Shown here: one piece after another, positions 8,417 to 17,426 of the stretch | Position numbering within the stretch: position 1 is the first letter of the stretch | Layout of the letters: every line of letters starts with the position of its first letter | DNA from: Xanthomonas sp. DAR 34887 | GTDB lineage: Bacteria; Pseudomonadota; Gammaproteobacteria; Xanthomonadales; Xanthomonadaceae | Direction: 5' to 3' | Assembly (NCBI RefSeq): GCF_041245805.1 | Contig: NZ_CP162490.1 | Coordinates: forward strand, 4,193,001 to 4,257,000 | Length of the DNA stretch: 64,000 nt | Position numbers and translations under genes: made by a program | The notes under the pieces: model-generated | What the model was told of the DNA's origin: nothing | The model's database searches: none | What the model saw: the letters and a program-made list of their open reading frames with translations, nothing else

Positions 8417-9082
8417 TCACAATCGGTCCAGGCCCGCCACCGTGGTGGTGTACAACGCCAGGCCCGATCTGGCGACGGCCTCGATCTTTCCGTTCGCGTG
8501 CTTGATGTCCTTGAGGTAGGGCAGGAACACCACCTCATCCGGCGCCGTACGCACGATCGGCGTGTCGAGGATGAGCGCGTCCTTCCGCCGTACCCGGAAA
8601 TGCAGCTGGAAATACCCGGTCGTCAGTTCGCACGCCAGCGCACAGCGATAGTCGGTCCTGGCGATCTTCCTGTCCTTGAATATCCATTCGTTCCGATAGC
8701 CGCCGCGGCGGAAGTCAGCGATCGCCTGCCGCAGCCGCGCAGAAGGCAGCGCGGTGTGGCCGGCCGTCTTTTCCAGGCCGTCCAGCAGCAGCGCGATGAA
8801 GAACTCGTTGAGCTCTTCCGGCGTGGCGCATCGCCTGTAGAGGTCCACGTCCAGGGCGACATCCACGCACAGCGCACCGCTCGAGTTCACTTGCGCCTCA
8901 TCGGCTGGCCGTCGTTTCCCGACGATGCAGATCCTCTTGAAGCCTGCGGCCACGAACTTCTCGGCACCGAGGCCGCGCTCGAGGAAGTTGCAGAGCGACC
9001 GGCTCTGGTCCCGGAACGGATGCACGACGTCGTCGCCGTATTCGGCCAGGTCGGGATAAAGGTATATCTCTTTCAAGAGCAT
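8417..9082 (-). CDS. Conserved-looking protein of unknown function
   Basis: A 221-residue soluble protein starting MLLKEIYLYPDL. I do not recognise a family. It lacks a signal peptide or membrane segments and has mixed alpha/beta character. It has an early VHPFRDQSRSLCNFLERGL segment and a central acidic stretch LCVDVALDVDLYRRC. The upstream in-frame extension to 9205 is low-complexity Arg-rich and was excluded. The codon pattern resembles its neighbours. The gene is divergent from ahcY. Confidence 0.7.
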   Translation of the reverse strand: MLLKEIYLYPDLAEYGDDVVHPFRDQSRSLCNFLERGLGAEKFVAAGFKRICIVGKRRPADEAQVNSSGALCVDVALDVDLYRRCATPEELNEFFIALLLDGLEKTAGHTALPSARLRQAIADFRRGGYRNEWIFKDRKIARTDYRCALACELTTGYFQLHFRVRRKDALILDTPIVRTAPDEVVFLPYLKDIKHANGKIEAVARSGLALYTTTVAGLDRL

Positions 9083-9390
9083 GCTGCGCCTGTCCGGCCA
9101 GATTCGGTTTGGGTGGGCTCGCCTTGTTCGCCGGCCCGTTGCGCCGCGGCGTTGCGAACATGTGCCGGACAATGCGCTCGCCGGCCCCCGCCGGCGGGTT
9201 GCCACCCACGGCGACCTTGCTGCCCGCCAGGATGCAGCGCTTCGTTCACATTGCTTGCCGGTCGAGCCGCAACGGTAGCAGCCTTTCCCGGCCCCGGATC
9301 GGCCGACGCCGTGCGGATGTGCGCCAGAACCCAGAACCCGCCCCGCCTGTTCAAGCGCCGCGCGCGACAGCCGTTATAATTGGCTCCCCT
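9083..9390. other. Intergenic region between the unknown gene and the ahcY leader
   Basis: Holds the ahcY promoter at its right end. Nothing else is recognisable; open frames here are short and Arg/Pro-rich. Confidence 0.5.
9350..9380 (+). promoter_or_regulatory. Probable ahcY promoter
   Basis: A consensus -10 box TATAAT at 9375-9380, with a weak -35 TTCAAG at 9350-9355 (19-base spacer). Transcription would begin around 9387, immediately before the SAH riboswitch. Confidence 0.6.
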
Positions 9391-9484
9391 CCGCCGAGGG
9401 GCGCTGCGACCGTTCGATCTCGAAGTTGTCTTCGCGATCAGACCGGCCAGGCTCGGCGGCAGGCTTGAGCGACAACGGCGCCCG
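9391..9484 (+). promoter_or_regulatory. SAH riboswitch (S-adenosylhomocysteine-sensing leader)
   Basis: P1 is CCGCCGAG (9391-9398) paired with CTCGGCGG (9452-9459). The conserved GGGCGCTGCGACC core follows P1, and a pseudoknot can form between GGGCGC (9399-9404) and GCGCCC (9478-9483). This matches the SAH riboswitch known upstream of ahcY in beta- and gammaproteobacteria. It should turn expression on when SAH accumulates. It ends about 40 bases before the ahcY start. Confidence 0.88.
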
Positions 9485-9524
9485 GACTTCGCGAGTTTTC
9501 TCGCCATTGACCGGAGCTATATCG

Positions 9525-10970
<1,446 letters not shown>

Positions 10971-11008
10971 GTGCTCGGCGGCGTACCGCCGGACCAGAAG
11001 CCGAACCA

Positions 11009-11035
11009 ACGGGCGCCGCAAGGCGCCCGTTTTTC
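11009..11035 (+). terminator. Rho-independent terminator of ahcY
   Basis: A 9-base GC stem ACGGGCGCC-GCAA-GGCGCCCGT followed by TTTTT. Confidence 0.9.
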
Positions 11036-11272
11036 GTTATCGAAGCGTACGCGCCGGGTGCGACGCTACCGTGGCGGCAGCTTCCGGCGGCACCGGCGCA
11101 GCGCTTGTTCGCCATGCGGGCGAATGCTAGCGTCGCACCGACCTGCAAACCAGGAACGGGCAGCATGATCGAACATGGCGGTAGTGCAGGTAGATCGTCG
11201 CGACGGCTGAGCCTTCTGCGCGATCTCCGCCATCCACCGAGTTTCCCAAGGACGCAGCGATCACCCGCGATC

Positions 11273-11647
11273 GTGCAGCGCATCTTGTCGTGCATCGCCG
11301 TGCTTGTGTTGCTCGCCGGCTGCACAAGAAATCCGCAGTACGCGCAACTCACGCACATTCCGCTGGCCGAAAAGCCGACTATTCCTGCGACCCAGTCCGA
11401 CTGCGAGGCGGCCGGCCAGTTCTGGACGCAGCAAGGCCTGCCCGGCGGTCCGAAGTCGTGCGCGGTCAAGACCACGGATGCATTCAAGATCTGCACCGAC
11501 AGCCGGCAGTGCCAGGGGAGCTGCCTGGTCGCAAACGACCTCCCCGAAGGCGCCCAGGCGATCGGGAGTTGCTCGGAATGGGTAGCGAACTTCGGCTGCC
11601 ACAAGTTCATCGACGGCGGACGCGTCCGCATGATGTGCGCCGATTGA
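11273..11647 (+). CDS. Cysteine-rich lipoprotein of unknown function
   Basis: About 124 residues from a GTG at 11273. A short hydrophobic segment ends in the lipobox LLAGC, so it is an exported lipoprotein. The mature part has about nine further cysteines (SDCEAAG, KSCAVK, KICTDSRQCQGSC, GSCSEW, FGCHKF, MMCAD), suggesting disulfides. The start is uncertain: an ATG at 11165 is in frame, but it would put the signal peptide far inside the protein. The N-terminal half resembles the repeated small lipoproteins of Xanthomonas, but I cannot name a family. The gap 10971-11272 holds only the ahcY terminator. Confidence 0.6.
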   Translation: MQRILSCIAVLVLLAGCTRNPQYAQLTHIPLAEKPTIPATQSDCEAAGQFWTQQGLPGGPKSCAVKTTDAFKICTDSRQCQGSCLVANDLPEGAQAIGSCSEWVANFGCHKFIDGGRVRMMCAD

Positions 11648-11729
11648 GCCCGGGCGCGACACGCTCGCCAGGCGGTCACCCTCGCCCGCCGCAAGTGCGC
11701 GCTGGCACAGCACGGATAGGTGGCGCTCC

Positions 11730-12281
11730 ATGAGACGCATCGCAGGGTCCGCATTGACCGCAGTCGCCATGTTGCTTCTGCTGGCGGCCGCCGCATTCGC
11801 GACCTACGACATGCAGGTATTCCAGCCGCGCCGGACGCAGATCGACGCGCTGCTGCAACGCGCACCGGCTGAGGATCGCGCCCCACCTGCCCTGATTCGC
11901 CGCTACATTCTTGCAGCGCACCCGCCCGGCGCACCGTCCAGCAATGTCGCCCGTATGCTGCTGGCGCGCCTGGAGGTGTCGCGCGAGCACGGCATGCTCC
12001 AGTCGCACATGCACGAGCTGCTCTGGAGCTTGCTGGTCAAGCTGCACCTGTCGCAGGACGAGATCCTGGGGCTATACGCCGCCCTGTCCTACAACGGCGC
12101 AGGCCATGGCCTCAGTCAGGTGTCGCAGCGGTTGTACGCCAAGCCGTTGAGTGCGCTGTCCGAGCCGGAGGCCGCCACGGTCGTCGCAGTGCTCTGGTCG
12201 CCCCAGATCTACCTGCGCGACCGCACGCGCCTGGAGCGACGGCGCGACCTGCTGATGGCACGAGCGCGGGCGGTGCGCTGA
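11730..12281 (+). CDS. Transglycosylase (GT51)-like protein, truncated and divergent
   Basis: A 183-residue protein with an N-terminal membrane anchor (residues 6-25). Residues ~85-180 resemble the C-terminal half of the GT51 peptidoglycan glycosyltransferase domain: LSQDEILGLYAALSYNGAGHGL, then YAKPLSALSEPEAATVVAVLWSP, then a basic RRRDLLMARA. The N-terminal half that would carry the catalytic Glu of GT51 (EDxxF) is absent, so it is probably not an active polymerase. It may be a degenerate copy or a regulatory relative. AGGTGG lies a few bases before the ATG. Confidence 0.65.
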   Translation: MRRIAGSALTAVAMLLLLAAAAFATYDMQVFQPRRTQIDALLQRAPAEDRAPPALIRRYILAAHPPGAPSSNVARMLLARLEVSREHGMLQSHMHELLWSLLVKLHLSQDEILGLYAALSYNGAGHGLSQVSQRLYAKPLSALSEPEAATVVAVLWSPQIYLRDRTRLERRRDLLMARARAVR

Positions 12282-12349
12282 TGTCCCGATGTGTGGCTCG
12301 CTTCGGGTGCGGGTAGTCGAGTGATCCAGCCATGCGCTTGGGGCCGGAC

Positions 12350-12386
12350 CCTCACCCCAACCCCTCTCCCGGTGGGAGAGGGGCTA
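12350..12386. repeat. Intergenic hairpin repeat, probable bidirectional terminator
   Basis: Arms CCCCTCTCCC (12361-12370) and GGGAGAGGGG (12374-12383) with a 3-base loop, preceded by CCCTCACCCCAA. The same repeat occurs inverted at 34101 and 34264. It lies between two convergent genes, just past the TonB receptor stop. Confidence 0.65.
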
Positions 12387-12406
12387 AGCGCGGTTTCTTC
12401 CCGGGT

Positions 12407-15259
12407 TCAGAAGCGCAGGCTCACGCCCAGGGTAAAGGCACGGCCGTAGCGCGAGTAGCCCTGCGACAGCAGCGGGTTGCCGTTGATGCTGTAGGTCTGC
12501 TCGTCGTCCAGCAGGTTCTGGCCTTCCAGGCTGAGGCTCAGCATGTCGTTGACTTCGTAGGACACGTGCGCGGTCAGCCAGGTGATCTTGTCGGCCTGTT
12601 CGTTGTAGCCGGTGCCCAGCACGTTGACCGCGGTGACGAAACCGTCGGTATGGTCGGCGGTGGCGCCGATCGACCACGGACCCTTCTCGTACATCAGGCC
12701 CAGCGAGTACACCGCCGGCGCGATGCCTTCCAGCGGCCGCTCCTCGCCGTTGACCCAGCTGCGCGACCAATTGCGGGTGTACTGTGCGCGGAAGCCCAGG
12801 CCGTTCTCCCAGAAATGCTGCAGGCCGGCCTCGATGCCGCGCACCTTGGCGTAGTCGCCGTTGATCGGCCGCATCACGTTGAACAGGTGGCCGGGCACGC
12901 CGATGTCCTGGCCCGGTTCCCAACTGGTGGTGATCTGGTTTTCGATGCGCTTGTAGAACACCGCCACGTTGGCGATGGATTGCTCGGCGAAGTACCACTC
13001 CAGCGACAGGTCTCCCTGCTTGGCGCTGTAGGGCTTCAGGTTCACGTTGCCGCCGTAGATCTGGGTGAAATCGCCCCAGGACACGCTGGCGGTGGTGTTG
13101 GTCGGCGCCAGCTTGTCCACCGAGGGCCGCGCCATGGTCTTGGCCGCGCCCACGCGCAGCAGCAGGTCGTCGCTGAAGCGCCAGGTGAAGTTGCCCGACG
13201 GCAGCACGAAGGTGTAGTCGCCGTCCTGCACGATCGGTGTCGGCGCGGCGTATTCGGCGGTGTAGTTGAACGCGCCGTTCTCGGTGATGCTGAGGATCTT
13301 CGCGTCCCAGGCCTGGGCGCGGGTGCGGGTCTTGACCAGGCGCACGCCGAGGTCGGCGTTCCAGCGCTCGCCGGACAGATCGGCCTGCACGTAGAAGGCG
13401 TTGGTCTTTTCCTCCACGCGGTAGCTTTCCAGCGGATTCCATTGCGGCGCGGCCTGCGCGTAGTCGTAGGTCCCGCCGTCCGGGCGCGGCTGGCCGTTGT
13501 AGGCCTGCAACCGGGCCAGGTAGTTGGGCACGTCGAAGGCCAGGAAGGTGCGCGGGAAGGTCGAGCCCACCTTGTCCATGAAGTGGGTCAGGGCGAAGGT
13601 GTGATCGAGCACCTCGCCGCCCAGCGCGCCGACGTTGATCGCGTTGGCGCCGGAGTAATAATCGGCGCCGCCGTTGAGGGTGTTGTTGACCAGGTCGCGG
13701 CGCTTGCTGCGCTCGGTGCGGGTCACGCCGAAGTGCAGGTTGTCCACGCCCCACTGGCCCACGTACAGCTTGCCGCCGAGGGTGCCGCCGGTGATCTCGT
13801 CGGAGATATTGTCGCCGCGCAGTTCCATGTAGTGGGTGTTGAAGTCGCTGTCGCCAAACTGGCCGTTGGCCAGGCCGGTGGCCAGGTCGCGGCCGTCGTC
13901 GAAGGTGGTGACGACGTTGGGCACCGCGTTGGGGCCGACGGTGATGCGGGTGGTGTTGGGCTGGTTCATGCGCAGCACCACGTAGGTGTCCTGGCCACCG
14001 GAATAGCGCTTGGAGGTGGAGCGGTACAGGTCGCCGGTCAGGGTCAGGTCGTCGCTGGCCTTCCATTGCCCGTTGATGCCGTACAGGTCGGTGTCCACCA
14101 CCCGGTGCTCGGTCTGGTTGAGCAGCTCCGGATTCATGCGCAGCTCCGGATCCGGGTTGTCCAGGGTGAGGCCGGTGACGATGCCATTCTGCACGGTGAT
14201 GTCCGACCAGCGCCCTGGCGCGAACAGCGGGTAGTAGGACTGCTGGTAGGACACCTGCGGCGAATCGAGCCGGGTCTTGAGCCCGTCCACGACGATGCGC
14301 ACGTCCTCGGTCGGCCGCCATTCGAGCTTGCCGGAAAAGGCGCGGCGCTTCTTGTCCTCCAGGGTGGAGCCGACCCGGAACTGGCCCGGCGCGATCAGCC
14401 CGTATTCGTCCGGATCCAGTTGGCCGTTGCCGTTGGGATCGATGTTGCCGCCCCAGGCGTTGCCGCTCCAGCTCGGGTCGTTCGGATCGGGATTGCGGGT
14501 CCAGCCGCCATCGTTGCCGGCGATGTCGGTGCGGTCCTTGCGCGCGGCGTAGACCACGCCCAGCAGCACGCCGACCGTGTCGTCGAGAAAGGTGTTGCTG
14601 TAGGCGGCGGAAAACTTGCGCCCGTTGAGCTCGGACATCTGGTTGCGGTCGGCTTCGGCGCGCACGATCGCGTGCTGGCCCTTCTGGTCGAACGGGCTGG
14701 CCGAGCGCAGGTTGATCAGGCCGCCGATCGCGCCTTCGCTCAGCACCGCCTGTGCGCCCTTGACCACGTCGGCGCCGCTGATCACGTCGGCCGGCAGCAC
14801 GTCGTAGGCGAAGTCGCGCCCGGCGCCGTCGGTGGCCAGGATGCGGCCGTTGAAGGTGGTGAGCGTGTACTCCGGGCCCAGGCCGCGCACGCTGACCTTC
14901 TGCCCCTCGCCGCCGGCGGTGCGGCTGATCGACACGCCGGTGATGTGGCTGAGCGAATCGGCCACGTTGTCGTCGGGGAAGCGGCCCAGCTCCAGCGCGC
15001 TGATCGAATCCTGCACCGTCGCCGCGTCGCGCTTGAGCTCGGTGGCGCGCGCCAGGCTGGCGCGCACGCCGGTGACCTGGATCGCCTCCAGGTCGACCGG
15101 ATTCTGGCTGGCCTCGGCGCTGCCGGTGGCGCTCCCGGGCGCCGACTGCGCAGGCGGCGAGACCGGCACGGCCTCCTGGGACCACGCGGTGGCCGGCATC
15201 AACAGGGCGAAGGCGATGGCGTGGAACAGGCTGTGGCGATGCGGACGAACGGCATTCAC
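12407..15259 (-). CDS. TonB-dependent outer-membrane receptor (Xanthomonas-Caulobacter type)
   Basis: A 950-residue receptor with a signal peptide (cleavage near residue 27, TAWSQEA). The plug domain covers residues ~55-180 (DNVADSLSHITGVSISR, FNGRILATDGAGRDFAYDVL, GAQAVLSEGAIGGLINLR), followed by a large beta-barrel ending in aromatic Phe (GVSLRF), as required for barrel assembly. The family imports plant and other oligosaccharides in xanthomonads. It is divergent from the AgaR-type regulator with a shared operator region, so it is likely to import galactosaminides or galactosides for the genes up to 25729. The substrate is inferred from context only. Confidence 0.92.
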   Translation of the reverse strand: MNAVRPHRHSLFHAIAFALLMPATAWSQEAVPVSPPAQSAPGSATGSAEASQNPVDLEAIQVTGVRASLARATELKRDAATVQDSISALELGRFPDDNVADSLSHITGVSISRTAGGEGQKVSVRGLGPEYTLTTFNGRILATDGAGRDFAYDVLPADVISGADVVKGAQAVLSEGAIGGLINLRSASPFDQKGQHAIVRAEADRNQMSELNGRKFSAAYSNTFLDDTVGVLLGVVYAARKDRTDIAGNDGGWTRNPDPNDPSWSGNAWGGNIDPNGNGQLDPDEYGLIAPGQFRVGSTLEDKKRRAFSGKLEWRPTEDVRIVVDGLKTRLDSPQVSYQQSYYPLFAPGRWSDITVQNGIVTGLTLDNPDPELRMNPELLNQTEHRVVDTDLYGINGQWKASDDLTLTGDLYRSTSKRYSGGQDTYVVLRMNQPNTTRITVGPNAVPNVVTTFDDGRDLATGLANGQFGDSDFNTHYMELRGDNISDEITGGTLGGKLYVGQWGVDNLHFGVTRTERSKRRDLVNNTLNGGADYYSGANAINVGALGGEVLDHTFALTHFMDKVGSTFPRTFLAFDVPNYLARLQAYNGQPRPDGGTYDYAQAAPQWNPLESYRVEEKTNAFYVQADLSGERWNADLGVRLVKTRTRAQAWDAKILSITENGAFNYTAEYAAPTPIVQDGDYTFVLPSGNFTWRFSDDLLLRVGAAKTMARPSVDKLAPTNTTASVSWGDFTQIYGGNVNLKPYSAKQGDLSLEWYFAEQSIANVAVFYKRIENQITTSWEPGQDIGVPGHLFNVMRPINGDYAKVRGIEAGLQHFWENGLGFRAQYTRNWSRSWVNGEERPLEGIAPAVYSLGLMYEKGPWSIGATADHTDGFVTAVNVLGTGYNEQADKITWLTAHVSYEVNDMLSLSLEGQNLLDDEQTYSINGNPLLSQGYSRYGRAFTLGVSLRF

Positions 15260-15313
15260 GGGCGGTCTCCTGAGGCTGGCGGCGTGGGACGGCGGTGCGG
15301 GGGCCAGATAAGC

Positions 15314-15369
15314 AACGAAACCGAGCGTATATTAGGTTTCGTTTTGTATCAATAGCGAAATGTAACGAG
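15314..15369. promoter_or_regulatory. Candidate AgaR-type operator between TonB receptor and agaR
   Basis: AACGAAACC (15314-15322) and GGTTTCGTT (15335-15343) form a perfect 9-base inverted repeat. The second arm continues as TTTCGTTTTGTATC, close to the TTTCGTTTCGTTTC-type repeats bound by DeoR/AgaR regulators. A further CGAAATGTAACG lies at 15356-15367. The positions suit control of both divergent genes. Confidence 0.65.
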
Positions 15370-15405
15370 CTGTCGCATACTCTGGGCCGTTTGCAAGGAG
15401 CCCCC

Positions 15406-16185
15406 ATGTCCGTCACCCGCGACACCAGCCAGCGCCGTCTCCAGATCAGCGAATTGGTCCGCCAGCACGGCAGCGTGCAGGTGTCCGCGCTGGCGCAGCA
15501 GTTCGGGGTGAGCCTGCAGACGGTGCGCAAGGACCTGCGCTACCTCGCCGAACGCGGGGTGATGGCGCGCGCCTACGGCGGCGGCATCGACAGCAGCGCG
15601 GTCAACGCCGCGCCGGTCGAGCCGCATTACGACGCCAAGCGCACCGTGCATCTGGAGGAGAAGCGCCGCATCGGCCTGCGCGCGGCGGCGCTGGTGCAGC
15701 CGGGCAACACCATCGCCATCGACTCGGGCACCACCGCGATCCAGTTGGCCGAAGCGCTGCCGGACATCGACATGACCGTGGTCACCAACGATTTCGGCGT
15801 GCTCACTGCGCTCAGCCCCAAGACCCACATCAATCTGGTGATGCTGGGCGGCGAACTGCGGCGCAAGAACATGGCCTTCTATGGCGGGCTGACCGTCGAA
15901 GCGCTGGATGCGCTGCACGTGGACCTGCTGTTCCTGGGCGTGGACGGGTTCGACCTGGAACGCGGCATCACCACCCACTACGAGCCCGAGGCGATGCTCA
16001 ACCGCAAGATGGTGGAGGCGGCGCGCGCCGTGATCGCCATCACCGACAGCTCCAAGTTCGGCAAGATCTGCCTGCACCGGATCATCCCGGTGTCCGGTCT
16101 GGACGCACTGATCACCGACACGGCCGCACCCGACGACGTGGTCCACGCCTGCCAGGCGCTGGGCGTGGACCTGATGCGCGCCTGA
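15406..16185 (+). CDS. agaR: DeoR-family repressor, AgaR-like
   Basis: A 259-residue regulator. The N-terminal DeoR winged helix (residues ~8-62) reads LAQQFGVSLQTVRKDLRYLAERGVM. The C-terminal sugar-phosphate sensor domain has IDSGTTAIQLAEAL, TNDFGVL, LGGELRRKNMAFYGG and ITDSSKFGK. AAGGAG at 15395-15400 fixes the ATG. It is divergent from the TonB receptor and beside agaS/kbaZ-type genes, so a role as local repressor relieved by a galactosamine or tagatose phosphate is likely. The ligand is inferred from the neighbourhood. Confidence 0.87.
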   Translation: MSVTRDTSQRRLQISELVRQHGSVQVSALAQQFGVSLQTVRKDLRYLAERGVMARAYGGGIDSSAVNAAPVEPHYDAKRTVHLEEKRRIGLRAAALVQPGNTIAIDSGTTAIQLAEALPDIDMTVVTNDFGVLTALSPKTHINLVMLGGELRRKNMAFYGGLTVEALDALHVDLLFLGVDGFDLERGITTHYEPEAMLNRKMVEAARAVIAITDSSKFGKICLHRIIPVSGLDALITDTAAPDDVVHACQALGVDLMRA

Positions 16186-16192
16186 GTCGGGC

Positions 16193-17317
16193 TCACTGCA
16201 CCGCGGGCTTGGGCGCGGCGAATTCGCGCAGCGCATTGCGGTAGTAGATCCTGTCGATCACCGCGCGCGGCAGCGCCAGGCCGCGCACGTCGGCCTGCAG
16301 CACGCCGATGCGCTGGGTGTCGCCGGTGGCCAGGTAGCGCCAGTCCAATTGCCAGACGCCGTGCGCTTCGGCGCGGAACTGCGCCGGGTCCGCGTCCGGC
16401 GCGTAGGTCAGGTCGGTGCCGTACAGCAGGCGATCCTGGTAGCGGATGAAGAAGTCGCGCACCTTGCTCCAGTCGCGATTGGACTGGTACTGCACCTGGC
16501 TCATGCGCGCGGCCAGGTCGACCGTTGCGTTGGGAAAGCGGTCGAGGAACTCGGCCAGGCGATCGACGTCGTACTCCAGGCTGGCCATGTGCGCGCCGAC
16601 CACGCGCAACTGCGGATGCGCGGCGACGAAGCGGTCGCGCGCGGCCATCAGCGCGGCGTGCGATGGCATCTCCGGATGCAGGTACATGTGGTACTGCGGG
16701 TGCTTGGCGAAATACTCGCGATCGTTGTTGGTGGTCATCTGCTGCAGCGGCAGCCAGCAGTTGTAGGGCTCGCCCTGATGCGCGATCAGCGGCACGCCCA
16801 GCGCGCGGATGTGCTCGGCCACCGGTGCCAGGCCCGGATCGTCGAGCATGATCAGCCGGCCCTGCGCATCCTTCTCCACCATGCCGATGTTCTTCCACAC
16901 CTTCACCGCGCGCGCGCCTTCGCGCACCGCCTGGTCGAGGCCGGCGTCGGCGCGCGCGGCCCAGCCGGGCGTGGCATAGCCCCGCATCGAAAACGTCGTG
17001 GCCCAATGGAAGCGCGCCGGATCGGCCTTGGCCAGGCGCAGCGCGGCGCGATGCTGCTCGGCGACGCTGGGGAAATCCGGGTAGTCGACGTTGATCGACA
17101 GCAGTTCGAAGTTGTCGGCGCGCGCGAGTTCGAGGAAGGCGCGGTCGGCGCTGTTGGCGTGCACATGCGCGTCGTATTTGCGGACCTTGGCGAAATCGTC
17201 CATCGCATAGGGCGCATCGGTCGCGCCAGCGGCTGGAGTGGGCTGCGCATGCGCGGGCGTGCCGGCCTGCGCGGCGAGGACCAGCGCGACCGTGAACGGG
17301 AATAGAACTGCCTTCAT
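16193..17317 (-). CDS. Exported amidohydrolase-2 family protein (TIM barrel)
   Basis: A 374-residue protein with a signal peptide (cleavage near AHA-QPT, residue 24). Metal-binding motifs of the amidohydrolase-2 (PF04909-type) fold are visible: YDAHVHANS at the first strand, LIAHQGEPYN, VVGAHMASLEYD, and LLYGTDLTY near the C-terminus. It converges with agaR (7-base gap) and its promoter side shares the putative operator with the GH36-like operon. Within a galactosaminide locus it could remove an acyl group, but its export argues against acting on a phosphorylated sugar. A lactone or other ester are alternatives. Confidence 0.8.
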   Translation of the reverse strand: MKAVLFPFTVALVLAAQAGTPAHAQPTPAAGATDAPYAMDDFAKVRKYDAHVHANSADRAFLELARADNFELLSINVDYPDFPSVAEQHRAALRLAKADPARFHWATTFSMRGYATPGWAARADAGLDQAVREGARAVKVWKNIGMVEKDAQGRLIMLDDPGLAPVAEHIRALGVPLIAHQGEPYNCWLPLQQMTTNNDREYFAKHPQYHMYLHPEMPSHAALMAARDRFVAAHPQLRVVGAHMASLEYDVDRLAEFLDRFPNATVDLAARMSQVQYQSNRDWSKVRDFFIRYQDRLLYGTDLTYAPDADPAQFRAEAHGVWQLDWRYLATGDTQRIGVLQADVRGLALPRAVIDRIYYRNALREFAAPKPAVQ

Positions 17318-17332
17318 CCTTCACCTCGGCGA

Positions 17333-17367
17333 TATCGAAACAAGTAGCAACATAACGAAACAAAACG
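17333..17367. promoter_or_regulatory. Candidate AgaR-type operator, amidohydrolase / GH36 operon
   Basis: Two CGAAACA units (17336-17342 and 17356-17362), exactly 20 bases apart, the second within AACGAAACAAAACG. The reverse complement reads TTTTGTTTCGTT, like the site before agaR. It lies between two divergent genes. Confidence 0.6.
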
Positions 17368-17426
17368 CTTGCATCAATCCTCGGGGCGCGCGCAGAATGC
17401 CGACAACGCCACCGGACCCGTTTCCC

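Noticed and set aside
8185..8538. Minus-strand frame past the end of the unknown gene
   Set aside because: Overlaps a better gene for most of its length, and the remainder has no start or homology I can support.
12332..15355. 1007-codon open frame on the plus strand
   Set aside because: Antisense to the TonB receptor, no recognisable motif.
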